The notes under the pieces are model-generated. The model saw only the letters and a program-made list of their open reading frames with translations, did no database searches and had not been told where the DNA came from. The position numbers and the translations under genes are program-made. From NCBI GenBank assembly GCA_011947345.1, contig JAAVTG010000719.1:1-64000 (forward strand): a DNA stretch of 64,000 nt, read 5' to 3'. The stretch is from Phytophthora quininea. Its lineage: Eukaryota > Oomycota > Peronosporomycetes > Peronosporales > Peronosporaceae. Within the stretch, counting starts at the first letter, position 1. Each line of letters starts with the position of its first letter. Shown here piece by piece: positions 1 to 11,609 of the stretch.

Positions 1-1982
1 CCCCGAACGCGTGGAAATTTGAGACAGACCCTTGAAGCACCCGAGCATGCAGCAGTCTCGGTATCCTGGATTATGTGGACTTTACTCATCGCGGAACGGG
101 AGTACTGGTTAAAGCCCGCTTCACGTAGAATCTTCGGACCATATGATAATCGATTTGAGTGCATGGCGAGGGTTGGAGCTCGCAAAGTCGCTTAGCGGGA
201 CCAAAGCCACTAGTCTACTTCAAACTATCGACTCCACAACAACTCCTGGAGGATCGAGACTGCTCGCGGTACGTTTACAACTTCATGGAGCCTGTGATCA
301 CTGTAGCTAACTATTTTGTGAAAGGCACATTTAGCGTCACCTCTTATGAACCTCGAGCGACTCGAGCAGCGCCTGATGCTGTTTCCTACTTCTATGAACA
401 GGAGCCGTTGCTTCAGCGCACACGGAAACAGTTGGCCGAAGTATTTGACATGGAGAGAAACCTCCAACGACTTTCAATCGGTGTCGGCACACCAAAGGAC
501 CTCAAGAATGTGGCGTCCACCATAGATGAAGCTGTGCAATTAGTTGAGCTCATTCGATCACACGAGCTACAGAGGCAAAGGCGTCTCCCTGACCTACCCG
601 GAAAAGAAGCTGTAGGCTTGCCACTGTTACTTGAAAACTGCCGCAGAGGTCTCGTTGCTTCTGAAGAAAAACGTCAAGATATCGTCACAACTGCCGAAGA
701 AATTCACGCGGCCCTGAAAGATGACTACGCCTCTCTTAACTCCAGGAGTGGCTTTGTTCGCACAGGATACTCTCCGGAGCTCGATAGATGGCAAGCTGTT
801 CTCCGTCACGACCCCAAGTCCCCAGAAAAGCAGGAGCTCCAAGCAAAATACCGCGAATTACTGGGCTCTACACGACTCCGCGTCGTCTTCCAAGCTGAGA
901 AGGGCTACTTTCTCGATCTACCTCATGAAGAAAACGCCAAGTTGCTGAAAAAGGATCAAAGCAGAAACGAATTGGAGAAGCTGACAATGTTCCAGTCGTT
1001 GAAAAACTCGGTACGGTACCGAAGCGAAGAGTTACGGCAGCTTAATCGTGAACTCACTGAAGCTGCGGTGGAAGTGGAGCGTGTGGAAAACGCCATTTTG
1101 CTTCATTGCGAGAGCGTGTGCTTCGTGTGCGGGAAGAATTGCAGTCGATGGCTCATGCCATCTCTCAAATTGATGTAGTGTGTTCTCACGCACAAATTGC
1201 TTTGGATAGGAACTTCACGCGCCCGCTGTTGGATGGCAGTCGGGAGCTGCACATCGAAGATGGTCGTCATGCAGTCGTTGAAGCAGCTCACCTGCGAGGA
1301 TTAATTCACGAGGAATGCGGGCCTTTGTTCCAAACAGTCTTCATTTGGCAGCAGCACCAACAGGGTCTTGTTGGCTACTCACTGGGCCTAATATGGGCGG
1401 GAAGAGCACATTCCTCCGTCAAAATGCTCACCTCGTGGTTTTAGCTCAAATGGGCAGCTTCGTACCGGCCAAGTTTGCTCGTGTTGGACTAGTGGATAAA
1501 CTATTCTGCCGTGTTGGCTCTGCAGATGACCTAGCAGCGGACAAAGCACATTCATGGTAGAAATGCAGGAGACGTCGACGATCTTAACGCAAGCGACCAG
1601 CCGCTCGCTGGTACTGATGGATGAGGTGGGGCGTGGCACTGCCGTGAACGATGGTATTGCCATTGCCGGGGCTGTCCTCGAGAGTTTGTGTGCTAAGCAA
1701 ACACGCACATTGTTCGCTACTCACTTTACGGCCTTGAGTGGTTTGGTCGGTGAAACTTGTGGCGGAGAGCTCCGACCGTATCGAATGGAAGTTCTGGAGC
1801 ATCAAGTTGGTGGACAAACGAAGCAGCTTGTGTTTTCTCATCGGGTGGTTGAAGGACTAGCTGCCCAGTCCTATGGTATTAACACAGCAGCTTTAGCTGG
1901 GTGCCCTCCGGGTGTAGTTGCAAGGGCGACAGAGCTTCTGCACGAATTAACGAGAGATGAACACATGGGAAATGTCAGGTAA
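1..1982 (+). CDS. MSH1-like mitochondrial MutS homologue, 5' partial, frame-broken
   Basis: MutS-family mismatch-binding ATPase, probably acting in mitochondrial DNA maintenance. The window starts inside the gene. Frames must be joined near 130-260, 1105, 1320 and 1550. Seen in order: a core segment around 140-260 with a [14 protein letters not shown] motif; a lever/clamp region (260-1090) with helical, charged sequence; then the ATPase with Walker [11 protein letters not shown] (about 1388-1420), the [10 protein letters not shown] stretch, FMVEM after the 1550 shift, Walker [12 protein letters not shown] (about 1607-1640) and the switch ATHFTAL (about 1712). The wording [14 protein letters not shown] before the ATPase signature is closest to fungal Msh1 rather than MSH2-6; that subfamily call is from memory of the family. 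Four frame changes in 2 kb mean either a pseudogene or poor consensus. The stop at 1980-1982 fits a normal MutS C-terminus. Confidence 0.75.
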
Positions 1983-2080
1983 AATAGAGATGTTGTTGCC
2001 GAAGGTCTCGCCCCGCCTGGTCCCAGTGCGAGCATTCCCAATATTTTCATCACACCCGATTTTACAAGCTCCAAGTCATA

Positions 2081-2705
2081 ATGTCGCTTGATGCCGTACG
2101 GTATGACAAACCTCTGATCATGCAGTCTGCAGCAAGCACCAAGTCTTCCGCGAGGATCTCCGTCTGTCTAGGCTGCATCAACGAACAAATAAAAGTAGCA
2201 GCATTGCATCTTTCATCTCAAGGTAAAGTTGTCATTCGATCAGTGAGCGATGGACTGGAACTCATCATTGGAACAAACGGCGGCTACTTCTTCGAGTCTG
2301 CGATGCTGGGCATCAGTGAGGGGTTTGATGTGGAAACGTTCGCAAACGGCTCGGTTTCGTTTGTGTAGAGCCAAACTGTTAATGTTCTCGAGACCACTGC
2401 GAATGGGGCTCCGCCGTGCGTGGACACAACTCGTCATGGATGGTTCCTTTTTGCAAGAGCCTGTCGGTGGTGGGTCTGCAGAAGAAGGGTCTCCCGTTAT
2501 GGCTCACCCGTGTACTCCCTATGATTGGGAAGACGCAAATGAACGTTGCGAGCATATCGTGAAGCTGGTGGTGCTGGGAAAGTCGTTGGAAGAGATCGAT
2601 GCAATCCTACTGCGGATGTATGCTTGGCCAGGTGATTGTGATGCGATGATGACTTCGATTACGAACGGACAAGAACCGGTTTATCCATGTTTGAAGTTCG
2701 AGTGA
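2081..2705 (+). CDS. Beta-trefoil (fascin-like) small protein A, frameshifted
   Basis: Starts at ATG 2081. The N-terminal frame carries the family opening (VRYDKPLIMQS, compare FDTPVILHS in the 12.9 kb copy) and trefoil-like strands such as KVVIRSVSDGLELI, then meets a stop at 2366. The C-terminal frame to 2705 has the conserved helical tail (CEHIVKLVVLGKSLEEIDAI), which is also present in the 12.9 kb and 3.5 kb copies. At least one frameshift therefore lies between about 2290 and 2510. Fascin-like trefoils bind actin or sugars in other organisms, but no ligand can be inferred here. It is the first of a tandem pair with the broken copy at 3050 and lies upstream of a TM-family gene. I cannot tell decay from consensus error. 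Confidence 0.55.
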
Positions 2706-3049
2706 CTGAGTGGTAGGGTCCTGATGGAGTGAAGGTGTTGTGGCTTGAACGATGGCGAGCAGTCAGCAGAAGACTTTTAATGTCAATGAAGGAGATTTGA
2801 TCATGATGGCCTGCTGTACTTACCAAAACAAAATATATGTACGAACTACCTGGTAGCTCGAAGTTGGGCAAGTTGGAGAGTTTAGTATTTTGCTCGGAGT
2901 TGGGAATACTGCACGTGATGGCATCATGCACTGTTGTCAAGTGCGGAGGATGAAAGCGATTGGTTTCCAAACGTGCTTCTGGCATTTTCAATTCGCTTTC
3001 AAGCCTGCAGAAGCGCACAAGTTACTGATCCTATCCGCAGCTATCGAAA
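2706..3049. other. Intergenic, trefoil A to trefoil B
   Basis: No convincing gene. A stretch near 2981-2996 (GGCATTTTCAATTCG) resembles the oomycete initiator and lies about 55-70 nt before the ATG at 3050, so it may be the promoter of the next gene. The remainder shows nothing I recognise. Confidence 0.3.
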
Positions 3050-3609
3050 ATGGACCTGATGGACATGCTGTTCGATGTCCCCACGATTCTGCAGTCGCTC
3101 TTCAAGCGCAAAAACCTGCCGAACCCACTCGGATCCAAGAAGGCTCGCTGCATTGAAAACAATCGCGACATCTGCGAGGAAGTCATTCTGCATCGCGTCC
3201 GTAACGACAAAGTTGCCATCGGCTCGTAATGATCGCTTCCTTCGGGTGTTCGACCCCAAAAAGCTGTGTGACTGGGAACTCTTCACCATTCCGATTGCGC
3301 TCTGTACTTCGTGTCGTACCACACAGGGAATGTGCTGTAGTTAGACGGAAATGGAGTCGTCAAGCGTGCCAACTGAAGTCAGGCCCTGCTTGCTTGGACG
3401 ATTGCAACAATTGGTCCACGAGGTTCAATGATACTCCAGACCTCACAAGGTTGACATTCCTCGTCTCCAACCTGCTGGCAAAATCCGTCGAGATTTCATC
3501 ATGGAGCTCACCAAATGTGGCAAGTCGTCGGGTGAAATTCACGACATTGTGACGCGTCTGTTTGACGGGCCGATGTCACCATCCGCCGTCCTCGTCGACA
3601 AAGAGTAAA
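3050..3609 (+). pseudogene. Beta-trefoil (fascin-like) protein B, broken
   Basis: ATG at 3050 opens with MDLMDMLFDVPTILQSLFKR, clearly paralogous to the intact gene at 12902 (MDLSEIPFDTPVILHSLFKR). The reading frame hits TAA at 3227. By comparison with the 12.9 kb copy a few bases are missing there, because the next frame continues with DRFLRVFDPKKLCDWELFT. Further frame changes follow before the conserved tail DFIMELTKCGKSSGEIHDIV and the C-terminal AVLVDKE, shared exactly with the 12.9 kb protein. The multi-base loss favours a true pseudogene over a single-base consensus error. It lies 150 nt upstream of TM-family gene 1. Confidence 0.7.
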
Positions 3610-3759
3610 CGGGAGAACTGATCAAGCGAGTCAAAGCTCGGATAGCAGTTTCATTGCTGAAGAAGATAACACCGAACCATCCCGTCAGCTGCCCACAAAG
3701 AATAAAAACACCCAAACTGACATATTTTGCTATTCCCGCTTCGCTAAAAGTGACCAAAC

Positions 3760-5614
3760 ATGGTCTTGACGGTCCGAGGATTCAAGAAATGGCTTCGGCG
3801 AGCTCGTCGACGCGTTTGGGCAGCTTGGGTCTCCGTCCAAGTGGAACTCCAAGGGCGATACTCTTTTGAGAGGTTTGAGCTCTTTGAAACCTACATCGAC
3901 GCGGTCAGCAGCAGTCGAATGCTGCTGCTGTTTCTGTTGACACCTTTCCTGTGTCTTTTGCTTGGCTTGCTAAAGGAATTACCCCCGTTAGCGTCGCCAC
4001 AAGCTGGAGTGTACGAGAATTGGGTTTTCTTCGTTCGGTCTTGGTTCGTACTTGGCTTTATCGGTGGTTCCGTGCTCGTTCAAATGGGTCAAATAGCGCC
4101 ACGCTTAAAGCTAAGTTTTTGGCAGATTCTTTTCGTGGCTCAATTGGCATCCACTGTTGGAGTTGGTGTCGGGTTTTCAATTGGTGCTTGGGCAGTCTTT
4201 CCGATCCCGTTCGGGTTGCTGGTTGTTGCCCCACCAGATACTATTGTGATTATTGCTTGCGTGATTTACATTTCAAGAGACAAATGGAGAGCCGACTCAA
4301 GCCTCTGGAAGGACATGAAGCGGCAGGTTTCCGTGTTCATTTGTCAAGTGGCGTTAACGTTCATTTACCCGCTCTATATCTATGGTTTGTGTCGTTCTCT
4401 GGTGTCGAGCAGACGGTGTTTGTGATCATTCTACCTGTCATCAAAATTGTAGCCAAGAATTGGATTAGCCGCGCTCTTACCAACGACGACCAGAAGCCCG
4501 AGACGGTCATTTTCAACGTCGAAGTTTTTCATGCGCTGTATGTTTCTACTGCATTGCAAAGTGCATCTTCGTGGACTTCGATAGCGTTGATTATGGTGGT
4601 GGATATCCTACATTTCTGGGAGTCAATGCTCGATGTGGTCGAGGTACTTGAAGGCATCAAAGCGTTAATGAAAAAGATTCCACATAAACACCCAGTTGCG
4701 CACGAAAATTTTGTACAGATAGCAATGAGGCTGACGATTATTGAGACTGGGATGACAACCACTAGTCGAACACAGTCAAATTCAACCAGACCCTTATCGA
4801 CGGGGAGAAGTCGAGTTGATGCTTGGATTGATTCACCATCATCGAGCAAGACTTCAGCTGCCGAACGAGAAGCGACTCTTGTTCGAGGTGGGTCCAACAA
4901 AATTATGTCAAACATTAAAAATACGGCTTTTGTCAGAGCAAAAGTTTTCCCAATCCGGCCACCTCAACGACGGGAATTATTGCAAAGAAAGTGGTTGGAA
5001 TTGCAGCCCCAAATGCATTGCAAGTTGTCGAGCGTGCGTTGGACACCCTTGGACTCGAAACGATTTTCTCTAGGAAAGAACGCGCCGTTTTCTTCAGAAA
5101 AGCATGAGATTGCTTTTCATTACGGAATATCTTTTACTCGTGGAATATGTCGAAGTTGTACTGCCATTTGTCTACTGTAAGTTCTTAGTTTTTGTTGTCA
5201 CCGTAGTACTTACAGCTTTCCTTTGTTACTGTAGGTCTACATCGACTCGCCCTTTTCACATGCACAACGGTGCTTATTACCCTTCTTTGGCTGGACATTC
5301 AAGTGCTGAGATTTATTCCTCTGTCATCAATGTTTTGGCGTATGGTTCACTGGAACTCGCCTCGCTCGTTTTGGCAATTATGATTCTGAAGCGCACAATG
5401 GGATTCTCCCCGTGGCACAACTTGCTTTCGTGCTAGAGAAGCAAGCAGGGATGATCCAATCCAAACTATGTCTGTGGACAGTCTACATAACCCAAGTTTC
5501 GCTGGAGCATCTTGGTAAGTATTTGATGCCTAACAAAACGAACTTGTTGCTAACTCGCTGCTCATTGCAGGAGCGGATTTCAGCTTTAAATTTGAGTGGC
5601 TCCATAAGCAATAA
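3760..5614 (+). CDS. TM-family gene 1: oomycete multi-pass membrane protein, frameshifted
   Basis: Unknown function; about 9-10 hydrophobic segments suggest a polytopic membrane protein. ATG at 3760 gives a short basic N-terminus followed by VELQGRYSFERFEL, then membrane segments (from about residue 50). A central soluble part carries the family motif KIPHKHPVAHENFVQ, and a second membrane half opens with LLFITEYLLLVEYVEVVLP. Two introns are visible: 5177-5234 and 5515-5570, both GT-AG, leaving a tiny last exon (ADFSFKFEWLHKQ, stop 5612-5614). Frameshifts lie near 4387 (a T run), about 4985 and 5252 (a T run); each restores homology to the copies at 9.6 and 36 kb, so they may be consensus errors. 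It belongs to a family with at least five other loci in this window. Confidence 0.65.
5177..5234 (+). other. Intron 1 of TM-family gene 1
   Basis: GTAAGT donor and TTACTGTAG acceptor. It splits a codon just after the VEVVLPFVY motif. The same position is used in the copies at 10905-10965 and, on the other strand, 36502-36562. Confidence 0.75.
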
Positions 5615-5682
5615 GTAATTTGTGTGTTGGGAACTAACACAAGTCCGACGAGTGGAGTAAGCACAATACTCCTGACAAAGCT

Positions 5683-5790
5683 TCCGACCAGGTATTTCCG
5701 AAAGAAGCGATAGTTGGCATGCTTGGTGAGCTGCGTTCCGGATACCCCTCCGAGCCCAACGACTTGTTCACGTAGCAGATCTCTTCTTGG
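5683..5790 (-). pseudogene. RXLR effector WY-module remnant
   Basis: The reverse strand reads GLGGVSGTQLTKHANYRFF, matching the C-terminal WY-module end of the effector at 60.2 kb (GLEGLTGAELTKHVNYRYL). Only about 35 residues are recognisable; there is no signal peptide, RXLR or start nearby. It lies just downstream of TM-family gene 1 and shows that effector fragments were scattered outside the main array at 13.7-22.5 kb. Confidence 0.65.
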
Positions 5791-6099
5791 ACACCCCGTT
5801 TCAGATACTGTACTACACTGCAGAGCCTTTATTCGAGTTGGCCTTCTTTCTGAATTCGAATTGTGTCGCAACAAGTTTGAATGCTGTCGAATTGGCATGG
5901 AGTTGTCATAGCCTGGCCGCATACGGATTGCTTAGGTAAAAGAAAGTAAATCCATGTATGAAGTGAAGTCGATGCAAGAGTGCGCACACAACATTCTTGG
6001 GTAACTTTTTCCTGATATGGATATTCCGCCAATCAACGTCTTGTAAAATCCACTTTACCTTTAGTTTGCCACTCTTCGTTGCTGTGGCGGCAGGTAGCA
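5791..6099. other. Intergenic before the PDZ gene
   Basis: No supported gene. The first part may be further decayed effector sequence upstream of the WY remnant; the last 100 bases are presumably the leader of the gene starting at 6100. Confidence 0.3.
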
Positions 6100-9000
6100 T
6101 GGCCCACAACGGCTCATCAGACGCCCAAGCAGCATCTTTAGACGCGCAGATGAACGGTGCAGACGACGGTGTACCCGCAGCCTCCGACAACTTCCTACAA
6201 GCGGAGTTATCACCGGCTTCTCAAGACGATCCTAGCTATCAAGTTCCCAGTGGACGGCCGAAGGCTCTCACGCTCCCAGTGTCTCCAGTAGTGGTCCCAG
6301 TCTATCCCCAAACGAATCTACCCTGGGCAGTCCTTCCCCGGGTTTCTGGGATCCGCGCAGACGAACCCAATCGGACAGTAACTTACGAGCCGAGCACCAT
6401 GCAGCTTCTCCGTTGAAACCTGCAGCTGTCCCGTATTTAGCCAGCCCTGCTCACTCTGAGTCCGCTCTACGGATCAATGGAGAGAAGGAAGGAGCGGGTC
6501 CGTTGCTACCCATCTCAGTGAAGACGACGGGGTTCATGGACAACTTGCTGTCCGGAATCTCGGACTTTGCCAAGGCCAAATCGCCCAAAGGAGCGATGCA
6601 GACAGTAGAGGTGGTCTACCCGACGCCCGGGCCTTTGTTTATGGACTTGTTCTCACGAGATGATGGCACTGGAGCGAAAGTGAAGGGCTTTCGAAGGAAA
6701 CCCGATGGGAGTATGGCCGATGCAGAAGCTTCCGGACGGATTTTCCCTAATGACGAACTGGTATTGATTAATAAAGTATCGGTGGCGAAGATGGAGTTCG
6801 CCGACATCATTACAACAGCCAAGGAGGCCACGTTCCCACTCACACTGACCTTTCACTGCTTCCAGTCTAATCGAGAAGAGCACGACAAACAACACCGTCA
6901 GCAACAACAAACTCACTCGCCGGAAAGAAAATATTCGAGCAGTCCTTTACCACCAACGTCTCCGTCGAGTAACTGGTCGTCCAAGCTGGGAAAATGAGCC
7001 GGTCGGGATCATTCGACCAAAAGAGCAGTGGGTCGCTGAACGGAGGCGGAGTTCCGCGCTCTCCATCGACCACCTCGACAACGTCAGAGAAAAACACAGG
7101 AAAGTTTGGCGTCTCACTGGACAAAGTGCGGAACACAGGAAGCGATGGAGTAAAGAGCTTGTTCCGAATCATGGGCAACAAGTCTTCCAGACCAGAGGAA
7201 GACAAGTCAGTAGTCAAGGGATGGATGGAAAACCTAGCCATCAAACCGCACAATTCCTCGTCTGGTGGACGTCGTCGCAAGACTCCGTCAAATGCAAAGC
7301 CAGAAGACGTGCTGCACTCAACGCCACTCGTAGCAGTCACAACAGGCGGCCGGTTTGTGGGTGTTTTGGACGAAGATGTCCACGAGTTTGCGCTCACATG
7401 GTACCGGACATTCCCACCGGACAATGACATACAGCTGATAAAACACGTGAACCGCTGTCCTTATTTTCCGTCAGTGGATGACGTAGGTGCAGTTCTAACT
7501 CTACAATGTGCATCGCTTCGCTTTCCGCAATTCAAGCGCGTGGTGGAGATGCCTCAGCCTCTGGTACTGGATCCAGCGGTTGGCAACATGGTGGATGTGC
7601 TGCTAGAAGCTGGGGCGGGATCGTTCTCTGCGACTTTGGCGAGCAACGAGCACGATAGCTTCCAGATAAAGATCTCTGCTGACTGTGTCGCTCTCGTTAA
7701 AATTTCGGAGGACGAGGACGAAGGTGGTGTAGTGGTCAAGGCTGAGTACAGTCCGTTCTTGCAAATACTACTCCACCCGGCGGACCAGTTGCGCTTTACG
7801 CTGAAGGTGCAAGAATTTGGCGGCTTCTTGGGCAATCGCGAGGGAGACATATGCGACCTGAAGAACCGCCAGGTGCAGTTTGGCTCTCTCTCGTGCTTCT
7901 TCTTGGTTGCCCAAAATCGCCAGCACCGCGACATTCTCACTCTTCTAATTCGGAAATTCCGGGCTCGTGTTCTTACGCGAGACCAAGAAGGTCAAGCTCA
8001 GAGTGATGAGAGGAGCTTGTTCATGGATCCCGCGTTTGCAGCTGACACCTCAACCGCCCCGTCACTTGCTGGTGTAGTTAGTTCTTCGTTCGGGGCTTTG
8101 TCTCCATCTAACCATTCCGGCGCTACTGCTAGCACTGCTGGATCTCCTACAACAGCAACTACGCCATCTTCACAAGCAGTCGTGTCCCCGAGGCCAGGAA
8201 AACCGGCGTAGGACGTTTGCAAAGCGAAGGATCGATGAGCTCTGTGCGATTCAGTGATTTAGTTGGCCTGGAACCGGATTGCTCAGAAGGGAATGGCCCA
8301 GACTCCAACCCGACAACCCCAGCTGCAACCCCTCCGAAAGCAGCGCTCAAAGCCAGCAAGAACGGCTTTGGAGGGTTAAGTGCCAACAGCATCGCTGCTA
8401 GCGATGGCTTTGTGGAAGGCCGAATCGCTGCCCAGGACAAGGAAATCGCGATGCTAAGGAATAAAATGGCTTCGTTGTCTAGCCTTTTAAAGTCCACCGA
8501 GCAGGAGAAGAAGCTTCTCGAAGCGTCCTTGGAGGTGAAGGACAACCGTATCGAACTTCAGCAACTGAAGATTCGTCAGCTCGAAAAGTTCCCGGGGCAA
8601 TGCAATACACAAGCGCGCGAAATTCAAAGTTTGCGTACGAAACTGGAGGCTGAAGAACGAAAGTATGCCATGTGTCGCGACGAGTTGCAGCAAGCGCTAA
8701 GCACCGCATCGGTGGTGCAAGAACAGGGAGTGCAGACAGAGGATCAATTTTTGGATGGAGTTACCAGTACTGATTCGGTTGGATTGTCATCTTCAGGCTT
8801 TCAACGAGATGTCTGGTCGGGCAACGTTGCTACTGTGAGCGCCAATGACTTGCAGCAGCAGATTAAAGTCCAGCAAGTCCAAATTGCCAGGCTCCAAGAG
8901 GAGCAAGTAGCTTTGGTCGCTGAGCGTAACACGTTGCGCGCGAAGTCTAACGAGCTGTCGAACGAACTCCGCAGGATTGTACGAGCAAGCAAAGATTTAT

Positions 9001-9444
9001 CGCTCAACACAATCGGAGAACAACTTGAGGAGCGGGTGCCCTCGAAACCGAGCTTGCATTGGTGAAAGCAGATGCTAAAAGGAAAACGGATGAAATGGAT
9101 GAGCTGAAGAGCGTGGTCAACGGCTTGAGCGATAAGGAAAAGGGTGCGCGGGGACTTGCAGCACAGAACCTAGAATTACAGCGCACGATCCGTCAGCTCA
9201 CCGACTCGCTCAACGAATCGAAGGACCAAATGGATACAGTCAAAAAATTAATAACGCATTGGCCTCGCGGCTGCATCGACTGCAGCCGGACACACGAGCC
9301 AGGCGTGTCGACCTTCCACCGACCTCCACACCTGCTGAGCACTCGTCTGATGATGGCGAAAGCGACGACGATGACGATGAGGAAGAGGATGAAGAACTCC
9401 AAGATGGCCTCGCAGCTTTTCGGCGGTCGTTGGTGGGAAAATGA
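6100..9444 (+). CDS. PDZ-domain and coiled-coil scaffold-like protein, frameshifted
   Basis: One long gene spread over several frames. ATG 6100 begins MAHNGSSDAQ and a Ser/Pro-rich region. A PDZ-like domain lies at about 6600-6870 (GPLFMDLFSRDDG, then IFPNDELVLINKVSV and FADIITTAKEATFPLTLTFH). A middle region (about 7330-7960) has a C2-like, strand-rich look but I do not recognise it. From about 8400 to 9260 the protein is a heptad-rich coiled coil (for example KLLEASLEVKDNRIELQQLK), ending in an acidic tail (SDDDDDEEEDEEL) and a stop at 9442-9444. Joins are needed near 6235-6250, 6994, 8205, 9035 and 9246; the last is an A run one base short. An ATG overlapping the stop at 6994 could mimic a separate gene, but continuity of composition argues for one protein. 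Role: probably a cytoplasmic scaffold; partners unknown. Confidence 0.6.
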
Positions 9445-10904
9445 ACTTGTTACAACTCTTGGATTATCAGTGCTGTAGATCGATCACGTGGGTGATGTGA
9501 TCATACTTTGTTCTTGTTACAACGTGGGCGCTGGTGTATCCTATTGTTTTTGCGCTGTTTGCGCGGGCTCGCCCTCTGTGCAGTTAGCTAAAAGTAGCGT
9601 CCACTCACGCTTAGACTTCCATGAAGTGGCCCCAGAAGTTGTGGAAGGCATGGATGGCTGTACAAGTTGACTTCCAAGGCCGGTATTCTGTAGATCGACT
9701 GCGACAGCTTGGCAGCTACACAAACAGTATCTCCAGCAGTCGACTTGCTCAAGTGTGCTTGCTGACTCCATTGCCATGTCTCGCGTTGGCATAGCTGAAC
9801 GAAGCGGCGCCACTGGCACCACCAGAAGCTGGAGTCTATGCGAACTGGGTCTTTTCCTGCGATCCTGGATCACGATTGTTTTCATAAATATTTCATTATT
9901 GATTCAAATGAGCCAGGGCGCGCCTCGGCTGAAACTAACTTCTAGGCAGACTACCATCGTTTCAATTGTGGGCGGAACGACAGGAATCGGTGCTGTCTTC
10001 ATGGCCTCTGCCTTCTCGGCGGTGTTCCCACTACCATTTGGTTTTCTTGCTGGTGCGCCGCCGAATCTGTCGGTTGTATGTGGATTCTTTTACCACATGT
10101 GGGGATCTCGATGGAGAGCAGATCCATCGTTATGGGAGGACATCGAAAGCCAATTGATGGTGCAACACTGCCAAGCCATGCTTACGTTCATATATCCACT
10201 CTACATCTCCGGATACCGATCGCTGGCTGGAGTTGGTCAGGCACTATTTGTTCTGGTGCTGCCCATCATGAAAGTATCTGCAAAGAACTGGATCAGCTGC
10301 GCTCTCGCCGGGCATAACGACCAGCGACCCGAGACTGTCATTTTTATTGTCGAGATTTTCCATTCCCTTTACGTTGCGAATGCGTTGCAAAATTCAACGT
10401 CGTGGACAGCGACTGGCATCATCATGGCGATAGATTTGATGCATTTATGGGTTTCCTTCTTGGGTATGAAGGAGATTTACCATGAAGTGAAAGTGTTAAT
10501 GAAGAGAATCCCACCTGTACTGCCAGAAGCGAAGGAAAATTTGGTGCAGATCGCATTGAAACTTGTTGCAATTGATACCAAACTGAAGCTGCATCATACG
10601 AAACGTGTATCTGTGACTACTGGAGGTATTTTGACGAACGTACAGAGTCGCGTGAAGTCAACTTCAAGGAAGTATCCGTTCCGTTTTGGTCGACAGAACA
10701 AAAGCGCGGGATTCCAACTCACGCAAGTCGTCCCCATGCAACATCAACAACTACAGACAACAACGCCAGGAACGACAACCCTTGGAACAATTTTTTCTCG
10801 AGCAGAGCGAGCACGTTTGATCAGTAGGACGACACGCGTACTCTATTTCACAGAGTATATGATTCTGGTCGAGTATGTCGAGGTGGTGCTGCCAATAACT
10901 AACT

Positions 10905-10965
10905 GTAACTCTTTGTATTTCTATGAACTCGACTTCAGATCGGCAACTAACAAATATATGCGCAG
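10905..10965 (+). other. Intron 1 of TM-family gene 2
   Basis: GTAACT donor after VEVVLPITN and ATGCGCAG acceptor before LHRIVLFHMH. 61 nt, same phase and position as intron 1 of gene 1. Confidence 0.7.
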
Positions 10966-11247
10966 GTCTACACCGCATTGTTCTGTTCCACATGCACGAC
11001 AAGGCGTATTACCCTTCGTTGGCCGATCTTTCGAGTGCCCGTCTATCAGCTTCAATCCTGAGTGTGCTCATGTATGCGTCGCTCGAGTTTTGCTCATTTG
11101 CTGTGTCAGTACTTGTGATAAAGCGTGTTTTGGGAATTTCGTTGCCGCGCCAGCTGGCGTTTGTGCTAGACAAGCAAGCGAAAAAGATTCCGGTCAAATT
11201 GCTCGTCGTATTTGTCTATGTGATCCAGGTTTCACTCGTGCACTTGG

Positions 11248-11321
11248 GTGAGTTGTCGAGTTGTCTTAAGTGATGTTTTAAGTTCTGATCGCCCCGTTAC
11301 TTTCTTTTGATGTTGCTTCAG
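11248..11321 (+). other. Intron 2 of TM-family gene 2
   Basis: GTGAGT donor after SLVHLG and TTGCTTCAG acceptor before the tiny last exon. The gene 1 equivalent is 5515-5570. Confidence 0.7.
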
Positions 11322-11609
11322 GAACCGACTTCAGCTTCAAGTAGCGATGGCTATCAAAACCTTAAAATGCCATTAAGACGGAGATTTTCAGCTACTTTGA
11401 TGTGGTTCTCATAGAGGGATGCCTCTTGTTCGCTTCGACTTTTGAGACAAGGGTTTGGTTTTGAAGAGGCGATAGTTAACGTGGCCGAGACGCCCTACCA
11501 ATTTCCATTCTCCAGGTTGTGCACGACAATAATGGCTTGCGGATTTCACTTGCAGATATTTTGGCTTCTAGCTAAACGCCGACGAGTATTTTATTCTCTA
11601 TTCTTTCAG

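Larger units (their letters stand above)
9621..11344 (+). pseudogene. TM-family gene 2 (multi-pass membrane protein), nonsense and frameshift
   Basis: ATG 9621 gives MKWPQKLWKAWMAVQVDFQG, homologous to the N-terminus of gene 1. A TAG at about 9797 interrupts PCLALA|LNEAAPL where relatives have a leucine, a likely point nonsense. A frameshift follows near 9853 at a T run. After that the frame is open to intron 1 (10905-10965), with the motifs ALYVANALQNS, RIPPVLPEAKENLVQIA and LYFTEYMILVEYVEVVLP. Exon 2 (LHRIVLFHMHDKAYYPSLA and following) runs to intron 2 (11248-11321), and the last exon reads GTDFSFK then a stop at 11342-11344. Gene 1 continues past this point, so this stop is also early; the bases after it still encode a matching RWL tail. 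Conserved splice sites suggest recent loss. Confidence 0.65.

Noticed and set aside
6994..8211. Separate gene starting at the ATG overlapping the stop of the PDZ part
   Set aside because: Composition and continuity, with the same kind of one-base break further on, suggest one protein rather than an overlapping pair, which would be unusual in a eukaryote.
9259..9444. Independent small acidic protein
   Set aside because: It is the C-terminal tail of the coiled-coil gene once an A run one base short is allowed for.
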